From assembly GCA_022605955.1 (NCBI GenBank), contig JAKCOZ010000001.1, forward strand, positions 97,930,211 through 97,994,210: a stretch of DNA of 64,000 nucleotides, read 5' to 3'. The translations under genes and the position numbers were made by a program. The DNA comes from Rallus limicola (Eukaryota > Chordata > Aves > Gruiformes > Rallidae). Under the pieces are notes generated by a model, which saw nothing but the letters and a program-made list of their open reading frames with translations, was not told the origin of the DNA and searched no databases. Below, in pieces: positions 53,998-64,000 of the stretch; positions within the stretch are counted from its first letter, which is position 1, and every line of letters begins with the position of its first letter.

Positions 53998-54786
53998 GCC
54001 ACGGTGGATCCCATCCCTAAAGTAGAAATTTTCTTTTCGTTCTGCAAACAAGGCTAAAGATCGGAGGAGAATGAATGCGAAAGTAATTCGGGATTGTGCT
54101 CGTGCCATTAAAAGTGTTGGGCTTCAGAACGAAATTATTCGGGAAATCCGAGCATTTCTTCTTACTGTATCGACAGTATTTGAAAGTTATGTGTGCTTTG
54201 AGTAATCTGGTTCAAGTGAAAAGAGTCTCTGCATGTCAGTGTTTTCTACAGCTTATGGAGCGAAAGCTAGTTTTGCCATTGGAAAGGAAGAAGCTTTTGC
54301 TAGCAGTCTGTAGAAGGATTAAATGTTGAACGTGGGGAAGAGGCAAAACGTGAATACACACCCAAAGGTTATCCTTGCATCGTGGAGGGGTTTAAAGTAC
54401 TCTGTAACCCAGGGCCCACCTGAACAGCAGGACTAAAAGTACAATGGGGGGATATTTCAATTAGGAGCCCCTTAACAAGCATTTAATCCTTCTTTCAGGC
54501 ATTAAGGGAAAGAAAATAAAACTGTTACTGTACAAATCTGCCTTCAGCAGATTTTAACCCATTTTTAGACGCTTCCCTCTGATGCATTATAATATGGCTA
54601 CTTGCAAGAAGAGGCAGTGAAGATTTTTTTCCTCTGTTCTTTGTTTTTTCTTTTCAAAAGTTAAGGACTATACTCTAAGAAAAGTCTGTTCAGTCAGCTG
54701 ATACATTGTTTGAATGTATGTATCTGTCTTGCCTGCTTATTTGATCTTTTCTGCCCCCTTCTTGAAACTGTGGTTTGTTTATTTGA

Positions 54787-54825
54787 GGGGGGCTGGGGGG
54801 GAGGAGGAGCTGTTGATTTGGGGGG
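54787..54825 (+). repeat. G-quadruplex-capable tract just upstream of miR-125b-2
   Basis: G6, then G7 and two short GG steps, then G6 about 20 bases on. It is on the transcribed-sense (+) strand, about 125 bp before the hairpin, so it would be present in the primary RNA. Confidence 0.75.
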
Positions 54826-54951
54826 AGACGTTGTGTTTTGGCTTTGTTTTGTGCTTTTTTTTTTTAACAATAGCAGTGAAAGTTTTACTGACAGCGATTA
54901 TGACTACTAAGCAATTCAGTTTATTGGAAGACGAATTCTACTGGATCATAT

Positions 54952-55043
54952 TGGACTTTTCCTAGTCCCTGAGACCCTAACTTGTGAGGTTTTTTAGCAA
55001 CGATCACAAGTCAGGCTCTTGGGACCTAGGCGGAGGGGAACCA
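54952..55043 (+). ncRNA. MIR125B2: pre-miR-125b-2 microRNA hairpin
   Basis: This is the precursor of miR-125b-2, a lin-4 family member that acts in haematopoiesis and p53-network tuning. The 5p mature strand is at 54966-54987, starts TCCCTGAGACCC and ends CTTGTGA. The 3p strand is at 55004-55025, starts TCACAAGTCAGG and ends TTGGGAC. That 3p sequence is typical of the -2 locus rather than -1. A lower stem pairs the CCTAG before the 5p strand with the CTAGG after the 3p strand, and TGG at 54952 can pair with CCA at 55041. The loop GGTTTTTTAGCAACGA differs at a few positions from the human loop as I remember it. It lies on the same strand as miR-99a and let-7c, about 35 kb downstream. Precursor ends are approximate within a few bases. 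Confidence 0.97.
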
Positions 55044-57630
55044 GCAGCTTTGGACTGTGATTGTTTCTCTGCAGAATTTAGAGAACCAAAGGAGCTTTCC
55101 TTGTCTGGAAGGGATAAAAGGAAAATATACCTATTTCAAATGTTAAGCAGCAGAACTGTTCCTAAAGGAAAAAAAAAATGTTATCTGTTGTGCAACATTA
55201 GGATGTTACATATTTGTGTGTTTAGAAAACTGGGTTAGATGTCATGTAATACTTAGAATTAAAATGTAATCTGAATGCCAGTTTGCACCTCAAAAAATTC
55301 CCCAAACAACTCAAAGCAGATACTAAAATATACAAAAGGCTTTTAAATATAGCATCATCATCATTATTATTATTGTTATAGACCATTCTGATAGGTAATT
55401 ACCACAAAATACATTTTCATGAATTAACTTTTAAAATGTAAAGCAAAAACACTGGTGTTTGAGGCCTAGAAAACATTTGTTCTATTGTTGTTTGAATAAT
55501 GATCTCAGTCTGCAGGAAAACTGTTGCTTAGCTTTTCCTGTAGCATGGGACAAAGATTATTTTGTAGTTAGCTGCCATCATCTGTCTGAGAACATGGTAT
55601 CGCATGTAGAATAATCTCTCATTTAATTTACATTTTAATCTGATAGAGACTATTGGTGTAAAAAAAATCACACTACAGCATTATAATCACTTTGCACGCG
55701 GAATCACATTTCTTGTACCTGTTCAATTTAAACTGAGCCAATGATACTCTAAGCACCGGACTCAACTTTTAGCCTCTCCATCACTTTTTTATTTTTGCAA
55801 TTTTTCCCCCTCTGACAAAAAACAGAGTGAACTTTAGGCTGTCCCTCATGTGCTAAGTGCTTCACTGACTTTGCATAAGAGGATTCGCAAGCACACAAGT
55901 TATTCTATGGTGTTCATTAGTCTTGGACTTCTGATCTACAACACATAGGTTGATATGGATTTCTTAATATTGTTTAGGTAGGCTAGTTCTGAATCATTTC
56001 TCTCTGTTCCCTATGTCAAACCAAGATGCTGCAGGACCTTGTTGATACATCAGACTTCACTGAGACAAAGGCTTCACACAGATCAGGCATCTAAACTATT
56101 TGTTCATTTCAGAGGTGGTATTTTGGCTGCAGTATAATTTTTCCACTTGTGTAGGAGGAATCGTGTTTTATTGTAAACATCAACACTATTGTTAAAATAA
56201 ATCATTCTTATCTGTTAGTATAATACTTTTTCTTGTTGTCTTGTTTTCTTAAGAGGCAGAAACTATGCGCTGTACGTAGTTTTCAAGTTGCTCAAGATAT
56301 AATTAGTCTTTAAATAGTCATAAAAATATTGCTTTAGCAATTACAATGATGATACAGTTCCTGTAAATATGTGATTCTTTTCTTCATAAACTGTCAGTTC
56401 CCCATGCTAAGAACACTCAAAAGAGCTACTTGCAAACATTCAGACACAGAGATAATGTTTTAACACAGATGTGTTATTCAATGTCGACTTCTGTTTAGGT
56501 AATATTAGAAAATCAGATCCAAATCTGTACAGAAAAGAGGAACAGACCCAACTAGGTGCTATATTTGTTAACCAATTCGGTAGCAACTGATATGTATTAT
56601 GTACAACAGTTTTCAGTCTTGAACACAGTCTATTGAAGGTACTGATCAAGTGAACAGGTATTCTGTTCATTCAAGCTCCATAATGAGATAAAACTATGTT
56701 GTGTGTCGGTATGTGCATGTCAATATGTGATTAAAATGATGCATAGTATTATCAAAATAAAAATCCTTATAGATGTAATCAGATACACAATGCACACGTC
56801 TGTACATACCAGCGATCTTCATTGCATTTATTTTTGAATCAGCAAAATTTACTTGAGTGCGGAAGGTTTGCATTCAGCACTCTGACTTCATTTTGCATTT
56901 AATACTGTATGTACAGTGAAGGGGAAACTGTAGTGTGAAACGTCTGCCTCTCCCCACCTGAAGATTTCAAGTGTGCTCCACTTTGCAGTGAGAGCGAGAA
57001 GAAAATGAAACATTAGGAAACCCCTACCTGGCTTGTTTGGTGCTACAGCAGAAGCCATAAACAGGCAATACTGCCTCTTCATTACTGCTTGAACTGGGAT
57101 AACTCCAGTGGCTCTCCTCCTGCCCATTGTACTCACTGCTGCCCCTTGCCAAAGACATGAAAAAGTTGGTACTCTGCCTTCCTTTTTCCCTCCTCCCTCT
57201 TCTTCCCCAGTTACAACACAGCAAAACCAACCTCTGGTACCCATAGAACTCCTTGTGGTGGGGCAGAGGCGGATGGAGGGAGGGAGGGAGAATCCAGATC
57301 TTCGCTTGGGCAGAATTCCCACCGCAATCAACAAGATGCTTCCCTGTCCCAGGACTATGTGACAATACCTACAGACACCATGCAGAAAGCAGTTGTATTT
57401 ACACATTGACAGTATACGAAGGCTGTCTGTACTAGCACAAATAAATAGGAAGCATCATCTTCAGTATGCTGTGCTTAGATATATGTACAGAATTTCAATA
57501 TATTCTCATTTCTATGTGACTTCATGTTGCCTCATTCCAAAATGCTTTTAAATGCTCTTTAATATGTGATTTCAGAGTAATCAGCTTGTGCTACAACAAA
57601 AACAAAAAACCAAAACACAAGCTCTTGCAA

Positions 57631-57671
57631 AGGGGGAGGAAGAGAGAGGGAGAGGGAGAGAGAGAGAGAGT
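57631..57671. repeat. (GA)n-rich purine tract
   Basis: G5, then AGGAAGAGAGAGGG and AG repeats: about 40 bp of pure purine. Confidence 0.93.
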
Positions 57672-58233
57672 GAAAATGATGTGTGGTGCATACAAAAAAG
57701 GAATGATATTAACAATTCGATGAATTCCTAGTTGGTAGACCAGACTGAGCCAGACGCATATATTAACGGCTGTCTGCTGCTGATGTGAGCCTGCTCAATG
57801 CGGTGGAAATGAAGGATCACCTAGTCTCTGACACCAGCTTATTTGTACGTTTTAATTTTAAAAAGGAAAATCACTGTTTTACATAAACATCTTAACCCCT
57901 GCGTGATTTTCTTTCTTTTTTCCTCCCTCATATTGTTTGCTAATTTACTGTCAACTTAAAGTGCTGTTTAGCTACAGCCCAACAAAACATCAGTCAAAAA
58001 GCAGAAGGAAGTATTAGCTTCTCTTTTGTCTGCCATGTACAATTGGGTTATTATTATGATAATTGTCTACTTTAATTTTTAGTCTTCTTGGAAGATGCAC
58101 CAATTTTCCAGAGCTTCATTTTTGAAGCATTTTAAGTTCCAACAAGATACTGTTTCTTTTTAAAATCCAAACCCCCAGAAATGCTTATAGCTCAAGCTGG
58201 GGTGATTTGATCGATCCTTTTCCTTATCCTGCA

Positions 58234-58329
58234 AGTCTTCAGCACTGTAATATAATATTACATATATGGGGCAGGATTTCTTTTCAAACCATATAAACAC
58301 TGAGATCCATTAATACAGTGCTGAAGACT
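58234..58329. repeat. perfect 16-bp inverted repeat with 64-nt spacer
   Basis: The left arm AGTCTTCAGCACTGTA (58234-58249) is the exact reverse complement of the right arm (58314-58329). The spacer is AT-rich and unstructured to the eye. An RNA crossing it could form a long-loop hairpin. The function is unknown. Confidence 0.9.
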
Positions 58330-58709
58330 GTTACATGAGTCAGGGGAATTCCAATCCAAGTTAATTACTGTTGGAATTAGAGGAAAGAATATTTTACTTG
58401 AAGTTGTATAAAAAGAATCTACAATTATCACATTTCAGGGCACTGCTCTATTCATTTGATGAAAAATGTCAATGAAGTTTAACAGGAGATATTACACATT
58501 TCCATGGGTAATGAAAATCGGCACGTTCACGATTAGCTAACACAACATTTTCACTGTGTTAATATGCAGTGCAGCAAAATTTTCTGTAGGCAGTAAATGT
58601 AGCCATCATTTTGATTTGGCCATATGATGATTATGCTCAGTTCCTGACCGGGTACTTAATTTCACACTGGAAAGCAGTTGTCTCCTCTTAGAAACAGGCT
58701 GTAGCCTAC

Positions 58710-58756
58710 AAAAAAAAAAAAAAAAAAAAGAAGAAAGTAAGAAAGAAAGAAAGAAA
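58710..58756. repeat. poly(A) followed by (GAAA)n
   Basis: About 20 A followed by GAAA units. This resembles the A-rich tail of a retroposon, but no element body is recognised on either side. Confidence 0.9.
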
Positions 58757-60864
58757 TACCGACTTCTGCCTGGGTCTATGGCTAGCTAGGTAGTCAGATA
58801 GTACACGTAGTAGAAAAAAAAAAATCAGGGATCCTATAAAAATTCTAGCTGAAACTGTATCGCTCAACTGAAAGCAGATTTATTTTTTTATTCCCGTTTG
58901 AAGTATTTTGGTCCAAACAATGTATCCGAGACATTCATCACCTTGTTAGGTTTTATTTCATTGCTTGGTGATTACAATAGACATCTTCAGAATTTGTTGG
59001 ATCTTGCATTGTTCCATTCCTCTGCAACACTAGAGTTACTCTAACCTGGTGAGTTATATTCTGTCTCGAATCTAGCTGTATTAATTTGTGTGTAAAGCTG
59101 TGTTTTACTTGCAGCGCCTGAGTAGCAACAAGTGGATGGACTGTGGAAGCCTTAGAGAGTAAGTGAATATAAGACTATTAAGATCAACACTGATAAAATT
59201 ATTTCATCTTTATAAACATCTTTAACCCATTAAGTAGGATTTAAAATTAATCACAGGATCAGCCAGTCGATCATAGACTAAAAATTATGTGGTAGGCTTT
59301 CAGGATTGCAATCTTTACTCCTGTTGCTGCTTATATAGGAATTAAGGATTAGTTGTAATTGTACAATAAACTAGATACAGTAATGATAGTTTGAACAATA
59401 CAATACGAGTATCCTACAGGGAAAAAGGCAGATAATATTCTGTACTTTTCTTCCTCTTGTTAGATGTTGTGAGGAGGCTGTGATTCCCTACAAGGAACAT
59501 GTTTATTTAAATGGCCAAGCAAATCAACAAAGTTGTGCTGAGTAGTTTAGGGATAGTAATTTTGGGTTTGGGTGGTTTTCTTGCCCCCTCCCCCTCCCCA
59601 GCTTCTTTTCTTGGATGTGTGCTTGTCATGCATGGGAAGGTATGAAGGAAAAACAGCTATTCAGAAGAGACACGTCCCACCCCTTTAATTAAGCTTTTCC
59701 TGGACTACATAAAAACACTGGTAATGTGAGGAGGGTTTTTTTAATTATTATTTTTTTATTTTAACAGATTCCTAAGTATTATATTGAGACAGCTTGGTGA
59801 TGAAATGCATATGAAAATAGTCATACTAGTAAGTTACTGGATACTGAAAGGGTTAGATGGCATCGGCACAGAGCCAACTAGAAGTTTTGTGAAGGTTTTG
59901 GGGTTTTTTTTTCCCTTCATTTAATTCCTTTCACCTAGTAGGCTCCTTAAGAATTAGGCAGAACCCAGTATGTGGCTAAGTTATTGCTCTAGTGTTCATC
60001 ACACAAAAAGCACAGTCTTAGCATTTATAAATTTTCTTCAGGGAGGTTTCTAATCTAGACAGCATTTGCGTTTGGGGATTACACCACAGTCTGTTCCCCA
60101 CCACCTCCCCCTCTAACATGTAGCCCTTTCAACTTCTTCAAAGAAGTGGGGAAAAGTAGGTTCTTTTATTAATAGCAGAAAACAAACCGACTGCTGGACT
60201 TCCGTGGCAGAGCTCACATAATGCAGCAGGGTGGGAACTGTAACAAAGAATGCTTGAATGCACTAAACGTATAGTGAAACCCCATTTACATTCACTGATG
60301 GAGCTTAAAGTACAATAAGTGAGAAGTTTAAAGTAGAAATAAGCAGGGCCATGAAAAGACTTCAGTGAAGGTAGATACTTCTTGAAAAGTTTAGCACAGG
60401 ATTTAATTTCAAACTCAAGCCTTTCCTTGCAGAATATATTTCTTCCTAATTCAACCCTTTACTCAAGGCATCTCCATCAGATGAAGGTAAATCAGATGAA
60501 GAGAGTATCTTCAATGCATAAAGAAGTAGATTCTGTTTATCCGATTTATACGCTGATTTTCATACAAGTGAGACAGTTAGCAATGGAAAAGTCTTCATGG
60601 TTCACTGTCTGTTCCTCTGTCCTGTCTCTCATCTGCAAACTGCCTTTGATGTGAAAGAAACAACTTTAGAAATGAAGTGTATAGAAATGAGTTTGATTGT
60701 AGGACCCTCCTGTGATTCCTAGTTCTCTCTACTTCTAAAATTTATGTGTATGTGTTAGTATAGGTAAGCAGGAGAATTGGATGTTAGTTGGGCTGGTTTT
60801 TTTTCCTGCTAAAGGATATCCTGCAAAACAGAATCCCAACATTACTAGTATTTGTCACCTCTCA

Positions 60865-61137
60865 TCTTTCTTCCCTCTTCCCTTTTCTCTCTTCTCTTCT
60901 CTCTTCTCTCTCTTCTCTCTCTTCTCTCTCTCTCTCTCTCTTCTCTCTTCTCTCTTCTCTCTTCTCTCTTCTCTCTTCTCTCTTCTCTCTTCTCTCTTCT
61001 CTCTTCTCTCTTCTCTCTTCTCTCTTCTCTCTTCTCTCTTCTCTCTTCTCTCTTCTCTTCTCTTCTCTTCTCTTCTCTTCTCTTCTCTTCTCTTCTCTTC
61101 TCTTCTCTTCTCTTCCTTCTTCTCCCTCTCCTCTTTT
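60865..61137. repeat. 273-nt uninterrupted polypyrimidine microsatellite, (TTCTCTC)n then (TTCTC)n
   Basis: There is no purine on the + strand across 273 nt. The tract starts irregular, passes through a short (TC)n run, becomes a heptamer array TTCTCTC (about 60940-61052, roughly 16 copies), and then switches to the pentamer TTCTC (about 61053-61115, roughly 12 copies). The long open frames here on both strands (Phe/Leu/Ser repeats one way, Arg/Glu/Lys the other) are products of the repeat and not genes. Homopurine-homopyrimidine mirror repeats of this length can form triplex (H-) DNA. Confidence 0.97.
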
Positions 61138-64000
61138 GTGCCATGCGGATCATCATTTTGCTTCAGCCCCTTCCACAGCCCCACCATAAGGCGCAGCAAG
61201 GTGCCAGCTTTGCTCTCCTAAGGGTTTGAATTAACCTTGCTCCCACTTTTTGCATTTGTCTCCATGGTGGATCTTCATCCTGAACATGAAGGACACGTGA
61301 ACTGGCCCTACCTGGAACTTTGTGCAGAATCTGCATCTCCTCTCTCAGCCCTCTTCAGAGACCACCAGCTGCCAGAGGCTATGTATTAGGTTGCTAGTTG
61401 CAGTTTTAACAATAAAGCTCTCCATGTTTTGTTGGGTTTTTTTCAAAGAATGGCATGACAGCCCTGCTGTTGCAGTCAGAACAGGTAATGTATCTGGAAC
61501 GTCAGATATATTACCTGTGATTTGGGGAGGGGCGGGAGGGGGGTGTGGGTATGGAACAACTTTCTACTGCTGTTTCAGCAGAGGTAGTTTCTGCTAGTGA
61601 TGCAGGTGAATTATTTCTTCCCAGCATTTAGTCAGCTTCACATTTCCAGAACTTTTGACAGTGGGTCCTTCCTTACCCACACGGAGCCGAGTTCTGCTCT
61701 GGGCATACCGCAAGCAGGCAGGCAGTTCTGCTCTGTAGACCCTAGCAGCAGGCTCGTGGTCCCTGCCCTCTTGGAGGCAGCCAGCGCGAGCTTAATACGG
61801 GCACAGCACCGGCTGTGCACAGCACCTTGCCCTCTGTATCTGCACAGGGCCCTGATGGCACGGGCATCAGCTTTTAGCAAGCCTGATGTGTGAAATGGCT
61901 GGTGCGGCCATTTTGTGGTGGGATTTGCAGCTTTTCACTGCAAGTGGAGGGTTCATTGCTCTTTTGGGAAGATTTCTCACAGGACTGAGGGTCCACAGTG
62001 CTTAAAAGCTCCTGCTCAAGTATTTATATACACACACTGGAGTATCCAGGGAGTTAAGTTTACTGTTAGATTTTAAATAAACCTAGGAGACTGTGCTTTT
62101 CTGGTGTTTATTATGTGAGTGTATTATGTTGGATATGAATTCTCAAACTTATGTTTCTTTCTGAAAAAGATGAGTATGATCAAAATATTGATATTTCAGA
62201 AGTCGCTGGGGCACCCAGTTCTAACATGATCACTGGATGTTTAAAAGCAAAACAGGTTACCAGTGTGATGCTGGGAACCTCTCCCAACTGACTCAGAGGG
62301 TTAGATTTCTTGTGGGTGTTTCCAGTATCTAAGTATTGAGCTTTCGTAGGCTTTTATGAGTTAATAAATTCCAAAGGCTGCAGTTTGGCTTTCTGAAATT
62401 TGGTAATCATTCCCTAAATGCTAGTGGGAAATCAAAATTACTACATGTAATAACTAACACTTTTTAAAACCTTTCAAATGTTTCCAAACTGCCGCCTACG
62501 TGCTCTTCTTTCCTGCATCGATGGCTAAAGATCTAGGGTCACTTCCTGGCACCCAGCACGAATGCAGACAACTCCCTTGAGCTCCCTTTCAGTGAATCAG
62601 CCTTTGCCTTCCTTCCCTGGCACTTGCCCTGTGCTTTCCAGGCAGATTGTGGGTTCGTTCTCGTGGGGACCACCACTCACAAACTGGGAGCACGGTAACT
62701 AGCACAGTGGGACCTTGACTTTGGTTAGTGCTCTGGGGCTGCAGTATAACAGCAATAACAGCAAAGCATTCAGTGGTCAGTAAGAGTTCACAACTTACTG
62801 CTGGGTGTGAGGGGACATTTTGTGCATTTTACAGCCTCCTTCTGCTGTTTGTTCTTTAGGTGTTCACAGTAACTTCTTGGTGGGGTTGGGACACGAGAGC
62901 AGCACATCTGAACATGCCATGGGATCTCACATCTCAGTGTTCATCTAGTCTTCATTGAGACACTTCAGCTTTGCTTTGGCACCTACATTTAGGGTTGGGT
63001 TTTTTTCAGATTAGTATTTTTAGCGGTCCTAATGATCTTCTGCAATAGCTAGTAAGGAAAAAAAGTGTTAAGGAGCAGCTTCAAAGAAGGTCCCTGGGGT
63101 CAGCATTTTTCTACAGAGCGGGCTTATGTGTGTCTCAATGTTATATGATTTTATTACGGCCAAAAAGTCCTTCAGCTGGCATCCGGATCAGACTATGAAG
63201 TGACAGTAGAACATAATATCATCAGCAGTCTTCTCAGAGGACCTGCAGACTCTCCTGTCCTGTGGTAAAACCTGTGGCCGAATGCCATCCTATACTCTCT
63301 CTGCTTCTGGCTATATCACCCGCAGTTCAACAAACTGGGGACCATGGTACCACAGAAGACTTGTACCATACATGCACTAGGCAAGGAATACAGTCAGACA
63401 TCTCCTTTCCTCTCCTCCTTCCCCCGCCCCTTACATCCTTCTCTGTGGCTCCCACACATAGCAGAAATATCACATCTCCGCTGCCAAGGCAAACTCAATC
63501 ATCTAGTCTGACTTCCGCCATAAAACATGCCAAAGCATTCACCAAGCAACTCCCACATCAACACCAACAATTTCAGTTTGGTTACTGCGTATATTCAGGA
63601 TTTGGGGTGGCAGAGAATCCATAATAACCCCAGGAACAGTGTCCCAGTAGTCCGTTACATCGCTATTAAAAACACAGGCTTTGTTTCTAATTAGAGTTTG
63701 CTTAGCATCGGCTTCCAGCCACTGAAAATTTCCTGACAATTTAGACAAAAACTAATGAGATTGTCTTCACTGCCTTACTATACGTTAGGGTGTCGTGGGG
63801 TTTTTAGGTTAGGATCAGATCATGTTGCGTGCATTTGTTTGAACATTTCCTGTTTTGTCAATATCCACTGCAAATACTAGTGCTGGAACAAGCGACCTGA
63901 TGTCAGGAACGCTATTATGAGTTGTGCTGGTAATTCCGATTTTCTTTTGTTTGACTTACTCCTAGATCTCTTTTACTGTCTCCATCGCTCCACTGCATTG
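61138..64000. other. non-coding sequence at the window end
   Basis: Composition is slightly more GC-rich than the rest (notably 61640-61900 and 63260-63500). Frames of about 70-120 codons overlap on both strands and show no recognisable protein. No RNA gene is seen. Confidence 0.6.

Larger units (their letters stand above)
51731..54951. other. repeat-studded region upstream of miR-125b-2
   Basis: Non-coding. It contains several G-quadruplex motifs, GT/GC and AT microsatellites, poly(A) and poly(T) runs, and a CTGAGTCAGCA AP-1/MAF-like site at 53136-53146. A unique, CpG-bearing stretch at 54030-54180 could be conserved. No coding exon is seen. Confidence 0.6.
14797..55043 (+). ncRNA. MIR99AHG: putative host lncRNA / primary transcript of the miRNA cluster (approximate span)
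   Basis: In human, miR-99a, let-7c and miR-125b-2 lie within introns of the non-coding gene MIR99AHG, and all three are on its sense strand. The same order and strand here imply an orthologous + strand host transcript. The span given runs from the position expected about 25-30 nt downstream of a TATA box at 14767 to the end of the miR-125b-2 hairpin. It is a minimal interval, not an observed transcript. The real gene probably extends beyond the window on one or both sides. I could not assign exons: acceptor-like sites such as the pyrimidine-rich CTTTTGCAG ending at 16829 exist, but none can be confirmed without RNA evidence. Separate shorter primary transcripts for the miR-99a/let-7c pair and for miR-125b-2 are an alternative. 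Confidence 0.4.
55044..60864. other. non-coding sequence downstream of miR-125b-2
   Basis: AT-rich, with one GC-richer block at about 56940-57410 where overlapping frames run on both strands (up to 172 codons on the - strand), plus purine tracts and a 16-bp inverted repeat. No domain or homologue is recognised. Confidence 0.6.

Noticed and set aside
56888..57406. 172-codon - strand frame as a protein gene
   Set aside because: It has no domain, no homologue I recognise and overlapping frames in other phases. It is kept only as a finding to test.
58710..58756. Poly(A)-(GAAA)n as a SINE or LINE tail
   Set aside because: No element body with diagnostic features is present. Birds have few active SINEs.
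60781..61229. Several long open frames on both strands (up to 146 codons)
   Set aside because: They translate the polypyrimidine repeat into Phe/Leu/Ser or Arg/Glu/Lys repeats. The absence of stops comes from the repeat, not from coding selection.
1..64000. CRISPR arrays, bacterial operons, prophage or insertion sequences
   Set aside because: No regularly spaced repeats or dense coding are present. Base composition, microsatellites and vertebrate miRNAs show a vertebrate genome.

Overview
The window is vertebrate nuclear DNA, most likely from a bird, and it covers the miR-99a / let-7c / miR-125b-2 microRNA cluster. In human this cluster lies inside the long non-coding host gene MIR99AHG (LINC00478) on chromosome 21. 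Three precursor hairpins can be read directly from the + strand: miR-99a (mature 5p at 19135-19156), let-7c (mature 5p at 19865-19886) and miR-125b-2 (mature 5p at 54966-54987). The mature strands match the known vertebrate miRNAs base for base as far as I can compare from memory. All three lie on the same strand in the conserved order. A bird is suggested by a solo LTR of the common avian ERV-L type at about 26046-26402, by sparse interspersed repeats, and by a shorter let-7c to miR-125b-2 gap (about 35 kb here, roughly 50 kb in human as I remember it). A non-avian reptile is not formally excluded.

I find no protein-coding gene. The long open frames are short, overlap each other on both strands, lack recognisable domains, and often run through microsatellites or GC-rich patches. 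This fits a locus whose products are RNA.

Layout: 1-12 kb is AT-rich, gene-free sequence with an (AT)n and a (CAAA)n tract. 12.1-13.1 kb is a GC-rich patch of unknown origin. 14.64-14.96 kb is a GC- and CpG-enriched block with a TATA box, a candidate promoter about 4.3 kb upstream of miR-99a. 19.1-19.95 kb holds miR-99a and let-7c. 20-46 kb is intron-like sequence with one avian LTR. 46.6-51.7 kb has motif-rich, possibly regulatory sequence and ends in a small CpG-island-like block (51.48-51.73 kb), a candidate internal promoter about 3.2 kb upstream of miR-125b-2. 52-54.9 kb is dense in G-quadruplex, Z-DNA and AT tracts just before miR-125b-2. 55-64 kb is non-coding again, with a 16-bp perfect inverted repeat and a 273-nt uninterrupted polypyrimidine tract.

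The three miRNAs are probably processed by Drosha and Dicer from one or more + strand primary transcripts. The exon structure of the host RNA cannot be determined from sequence alone. The promoter and enhancer calls are inferences.
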